Assembly (NCBI GenBank): GCA_020635715.1
Contig: JACJZG010000016.1
Span: forward strand, 1-64,000
Source: Flavobacteriales bacterium
Lineage (GTDB): Bacteria > Bacteroidota > Bacteroidia > Flavobacteriales_F > PHOS-HE28
Length of the DNA: 64,000 nt
Reading direction: 5' to 3'
Positions 61,601 through 64,000 of the stretch are shown piece after piece (the stretch's first letter is position 1; each line of letters opens with the position of its first letter). A model generated the notes under the pieces. That model made no database searches. It had not been told where the DNA came from and saw only the letters and a program-made list of their open reading frames with translations. The position numbers and the translations under genes are program-made.

Positions 61601-64000
61601 CTTGAGGTCGGCCTCCTTCAGCGCCACGGCCTCCTGCACGCCATCAGCGCGGTGCACCACCTTGCTCGCATACACCTCCTGCGGATCCTCGTGGATGTGG
61701 ATGAAACGGTCGTTGATCGGGTCCTCGCCCGGCGCGTAGGTCATGCGACCCTTGTCACGCGGCAGGCCTTCGTAGGAACCGCCATCGGCCAGCGCCTCCT
61801 CGTTCCTGGCCTCCTCGGCGATGCGTTCGGCCTCAAGCACATGCGCCTGGCGCAACTGGCGCAGACGCTCGATGCGCGGCAGGATGACCTCACCCTGCTG
61901 CGGGGCGAGTTCGAGGATCGCCGCCTGACGCACCATCTCCGCGCGCATGCTGTCGGCGAGCATCAGTTCCAGGCCACTGAGGCCATCGGCTCGTGCGGCA
62001 CGGTCATCAATGGCGGTTAGGCGTTGCTTGTCCGTCCGGTAGTCGGTGTAGAGCAGATCGATCAGGTCCTCCTCGTCGGTCTCCGGGAAGAAGGTGAGCG
62101 GCGTGCGCTGCATGTCCACGCCCTCCATGGCCAGGTCGGTGTCCGCGGGATCGGCATCGGCCGCCGTGTTCAACGCAGCCTGACGTGCATCCAGATCGCT
62201 CAAGCGCGCCTCGAGCTCGGCACGCTTGGTGGGGTTCTTCTGCGCGGCGATGGCCTGCTGCAGTTCAGCACGTTCATTCTCCAACAGGAACGCATCGGTG
62301 CTGGCTGACAGGCCTTCGACACCTTGAGCGGTGCTTCCGTCCACGGATGAGCCAGTGATCCCGTTCGCGTTCGAAGCGGTCGATCCTTCGATCCCTGTGC
62401 GCCGTTCCGCGCTCGTTCCAGCACCCTCATCCCCCGCGCGTGAAGCCTCGGTGCCGCCCTGCGAAGCCATAGCGGCCACGCGTTCATCGGATGAACGATC
62501 GTTGGTGGTGGATGCGGCATCAACCGCGGTGCCGCTGCCGTCCATCGATGACCCACCGACCGTGTTCGTGGTCGAAGCGTTCGATCCCTCGATCCCTGTG
62601 CGTCGTTCCGCAGTCGAGCCGGAACCATCATCCCCCGTGCGAGAAGCGTCGGTGCCCTGCGAAGCGGTGGTGGTGGCCGCAGCGTCATCGGATGTACGAT
62701 CGCTATTGCTGGATGCGGCCTCGGCGATGGAGCCCTCCTGCCTGCTCGCATGCTGGTCCGCACCCGCCGCACCGTCCACCGCCGTGAGATCCGCTCCGGT
62801 CCGTTCCGGTGTTGCTGATGGCTCTTCATCCCGCGCAGCCTCCACCAGCCCGATGGTGCGGCCCGCGTTCACGAGTTCATCCCCCGGGGAAACGGGCACC
62901 TGGTCCACCTGCGCGTTCCGCACTTCGCCAGAGGCGGTGCGCTGCGGGATGGTGGCACGGTTGTCCGCATGCACCGCATCACCGCTGCCATCGCGGTCCA
63001 TGCGCTGTGTGGGCGTGGAAGCGGCCGCCAGCACAGCTTCGGGACCCGCGAGCTCCCAGTTGAAGGAACGCGCCTCGGCCGTGGCCGCGGGCTCCACGAA
63101 GGTGCCGTCGTAGCGCGCATCCACCTGGATGGCCTCGATCCTGTTGCCGATGCCGGCGATCCGTTGGCCAAGGCTGGCGATCTCCTCCTTCGAGGGCGCC
63201 TGACCGGTGGTGGTGCCCGGCTGCGTGGACAGGTGATGCAGCAGGGAATGCTGCCCACGCTTCACGGCGACCTCCGCACCCATCTCGCGTGCGTTGTTGA
63301 AGGCGGCCTCCACCTCGGTGTGCATGTAGGCCAGCTGCTGTTCCTGCTCGGCGATGGTGCGGTCCAGCTCCTCCTTGCGGGACTTGCTCTTCGTGGCATC
63401 ACGTTCGCGTTTCGCACGGTCGATACGATCGGCGAACTCGGTCTCCTCGCTGCGTTTCGAGGTGGCCTGGTTCAGGCGCCGCGCGGCTTCCTTCTCCTGT
63501 TCGGTAAGGTTCCGACGCACCTGTTCCGCGATGGAGAGGTCGCCGTCCGGCCCGGACTTCACATCGAGCCGTTCCTTGAGCGCGCGCAGTTGTGCCAATG
63601 TGTTCTCCTTGCTTCCCGTCGCCACGGAATTGCCGAGTTCGGTGGCCAATCGACCTGCCGTGGTGGCACGCTGCTTCACAGCGGTGCGTTCGGCCTCCAG
63701 ATCGCGCGCAGCCTGATAGGCCGCCCGTGCACGAAGATCCGCGGTGCGCGACTGCTGCCGTTGCTGGGCCGCTTCGCGCATATGGGTGTTCCGCTGGTCC
63801 TCATCGGTGGCGGCACCCGCCTTCTCCACCGAGGCCGAAGCCTCCCGCGCCGCCTGCTCCGCAGCTGCCGCCGCATCGCGTGCGATCGTGAATGCGGCCG
63901 CGCTCTGGTCGCCGAGGTCCTTCTCAAGCACTTCCAGATCGCGGGCGTCATCCTTCGCCAACTGTACCGCCTTCGCCTCGGTCATGTCACCAGCGAAGCC
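58691..64000 (-). CDS. Giant coiled-coil protein with two SPOR-like C-terminal domains (5' end outside the window)
   Basis: About 1,770 residues are visible; the frame is open to the window edge, so the true start lies beyond 64,000. The visible part opens with Glu/Ala/Arg/Gln-rich coiled coil (about 60 kb to the edge), with a Ser/Thr/Gly-rich segment at nt 62,320-62,720 made of two units 201 nt apart. The C-terminal part has two related beta-alpha domains: F-K-V-Q-I-G-A-F (nt about 59,600) and Y-T-V-Q-V-G-V-Y (nt about 58,960). Both carry I-R-Y-T-x-G and K-D-x-V/A ... G-x-x-D-A-F-x-x-A-Y, as in peptidoglycan-binding SPOR domains. The function is unknown; a division or envelope scaffold is plausible. 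Confidence 0.85.
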   Translation of the reverse strand, partial: GFAGDMTEAKAVQLAKDDARDLEVLEKDLGDQSAAAFTIARDAAAAAEQAAREASASVEKAGAATDEDQRNTHMREAAQQRQQSRTADLRARAAYQAARDLEAERTAVKQRATTAGRLATELGNSVATGSKENTLAQLRALKERLDVKSGPDGDLSIAEQVRRNLTEQEKEAARRLNQATSKRSEETEFADRIDRAKRERDATKSKSRKEELDRTIAEQEQQLAYMHTEVEAAFNNAREMGAEVAVKRGQHSLLHHLSTQPGTTTGQAPSKEEIASLGQRIAGIGNRIEAIQVDARYDGTFVEPAATAEARSFNWELAGPEAVLAAASTPTQRMDRDGSGDAVHADNRATIPQRTASGEVRNAQVDQVPVSPGDELVNAGRTIGLVEAARDEEPSATPERTGADLTAVDGAAGADQHASRQEGSIAEAASSNSDRTSDDAAATTTASQGTDASRTGDDGSGSTAERRTGIEGSNASTTNTVGGSSMDGSGTAVDAASTTNDRSSDERVAAMASQGGTEASRAGDEGAGTSAERRTGIEGSTASNANGITGSSVDGSTAQGVEGLSASTDAFLLENERAELQQAIAAQKNPTKRAELEARLSDLDARQAALNTAADADPADTDLAMEGVDMQRTPLTFFPETDEEDLIDLLYTDYRTDKQRLTAIDDRAARADGLSGLELMLADSMRAEMVRQAAILELAPQQGEVILPRIERLRQLRQAHVLEAERIAEEARNEEALADGGSYEGLPRDKGRMTYAPGEDPINDRFIHIHEDPQEVYASKVVHRADGVQEAVALKEADLKRMVELDQRIDSLEQAMVGLPRKEFDRKRREADKLIDERMIIRSDLGQRSAFLTKEEWRNSSDSLKRIDGQVNKLGLPPDEAVLVMSEDMRSMAKSRFDEASSIRKKADRTEDIMVRDSLLRSAYGMELEALEQLDRSITVKTYLLGGRHQRGETLAYEEIARRVLGIEEGPAFADARTPKAGTSGTGSVGPKSTGSTTTVRSNGADTDSEATIAADRARTGQEGGLTDASPVEEAPLVAAQEAALARDPAREQGGADQATTGPVNAAGATDPAAVGNARKAAEALADRTENTLPRSARNPVQLYENYLQAETVMLRTEALDPAFDPDLLSIKKDQATRESADLEQRSLSLTDRATSMEDSAATAKKRDRERLEQLAVRTRLEADSLHELSLARAEEARGLELQQRDAEQAKVLRDRLVKYYYLTGEEQTMVLDNEDMSRYFQMKARALEQLDAASEADAAARVNRQLGEALRKEVATVEAEERNGLITGDEAVAKRTVLYDRAEFLSLRADSLSNVAARLRGAANINESQAGVLMQGMPADRSTEWMAMEMRTRRTEPQLAQLGNAVPVAAERQVETSSANTRTAPPVSNPAPGSRQIAAPFGTDASATRPAVARPIAAIPADQVPVMVFPTVLENDMFEFKPVPERQPAAIAMDAAMPGGIVFKVQIGAFRSPISESVFNDMTPVMGEHTSNGFIRYTAGLFTGFQQAARAKDRVRDRGYRDAFVVAYRDGVRIPLGEAMREARAAEQAALASAGTTTSAPATTGQQVAANTAGANMGGSNTDPAVRRDNGNTVLEPVRTEPGTTQPNPAVIQRPVELAATPTQAQTQRTEDVLTKYPATAEAIVDGFAPTADAASYYNVPGAAPATQVETIKGLFYTVQVGVYSKPVPLDKLFNIAPLNSERTETAKIRYTTGRYTDTEQARVRKDEAVGAGVKDAFITAYLNGKRIPMQEAAALLERFGPAILARP

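Noticed and set aside
1..64000. CRISPR arrays, transposases, integrases, rRNA genes
   Set aside because: I looked for regular repeat-spacer arrays, DDE/tyrosine recombinase motifs and rRNA-like sequence and saw none; the only regular array is the 63-bp tract, which has no spacers.

Overview
The window is GC-rich DNA that reads as Bacteroidota, probably a GC-rich relative of the Flavobacteriales (inference). Four large secreted proteins end in type IX secretion (Por) C-terminal sorting domains. Start codons lack clear Shine-Dalgarno sequences. Many genes and both tRNAs are preceded by an octamer TAnnTTYG, the -7 element expected for the Bacteroidota primary sigma factor. Topoisomerase IV genes, an OlsF-type aminolipid synthase and Spy-like and CsgG-like envelope proteins fit the same group.

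Layout. 0-3.8 kb is an accessory stretch: a GIY-YIG nuclease gene beside a nested palindrome, a DUF2442-like gene, an AbiGi-like gene of lower GC, a CsgG-like secreted protein, a membrane coiled-coil protein, and a 63-bp minisatellite of six units. 3.8-12.6 kb carries a PLP-dependent sulfur-amino-acid lyase/synthase, a diiron ferritin-like protein, a TonB-like protein, CsbD, a tandem universal stress protein, an FG-GAP adhesin-like secreted protein and small envelope proteins. 12.7-19.7 kb is one tightly packed minus-strand operon, parE-A1-B1-A2-B2-parC, in which a duplicated pair of envelope genes sits between the two topoisomerase IV subunits. 19.8-25 kb holds a secreted reprolysin-like metalloprotease, an outer-membrane barrel and ychF. 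25.6-31.8 kb has split transketolase genes flanking a von Willebrand A protein, an ECF sigma/membrane protein/Spy-like trio and a class III aminotransferase. 31.9-36.1 kb is a secreted M43 protease whose catalytic domain appears to be interrupted by about 650 residues. 36.2-46.1 kb holds housekeeping and envelope genes (CoA-binding protein, LpxH-like phosphoesterase, OlsF-like acyltransferase, transglutaminase-like protein, M23 peptidase, tRNA-Leu, YkuK-like protein, M49 peptidase, HD hydrolase). 46.4-56.1 kb has two tandem, C-terminally homologous sorting-domain proteins; the first is shredded by frameshifts in its N-terminal Calx-beta region. 56.4-64 kb has tRNA-Arg, a YdcF-like protein, an M48 peptidase, clpS and the C-terminal 1,770 residues or so of a giant coiled-coil/SPOR-like protein that runs off the window.

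The leading candidates for undescribed biology are the envelope cassette translationally coupled to topoisomerase IV, the nested-domain M43 protease, the duplicated dockerin-like tail of the reprolysin-like protease, and the giant SPOR-like protein. Many promoter octamers lie only 4-7 nt from the start codon, which suggests leaderless mRNAs. No CRISPR array, rRNA, transposase or prophage was recognised.
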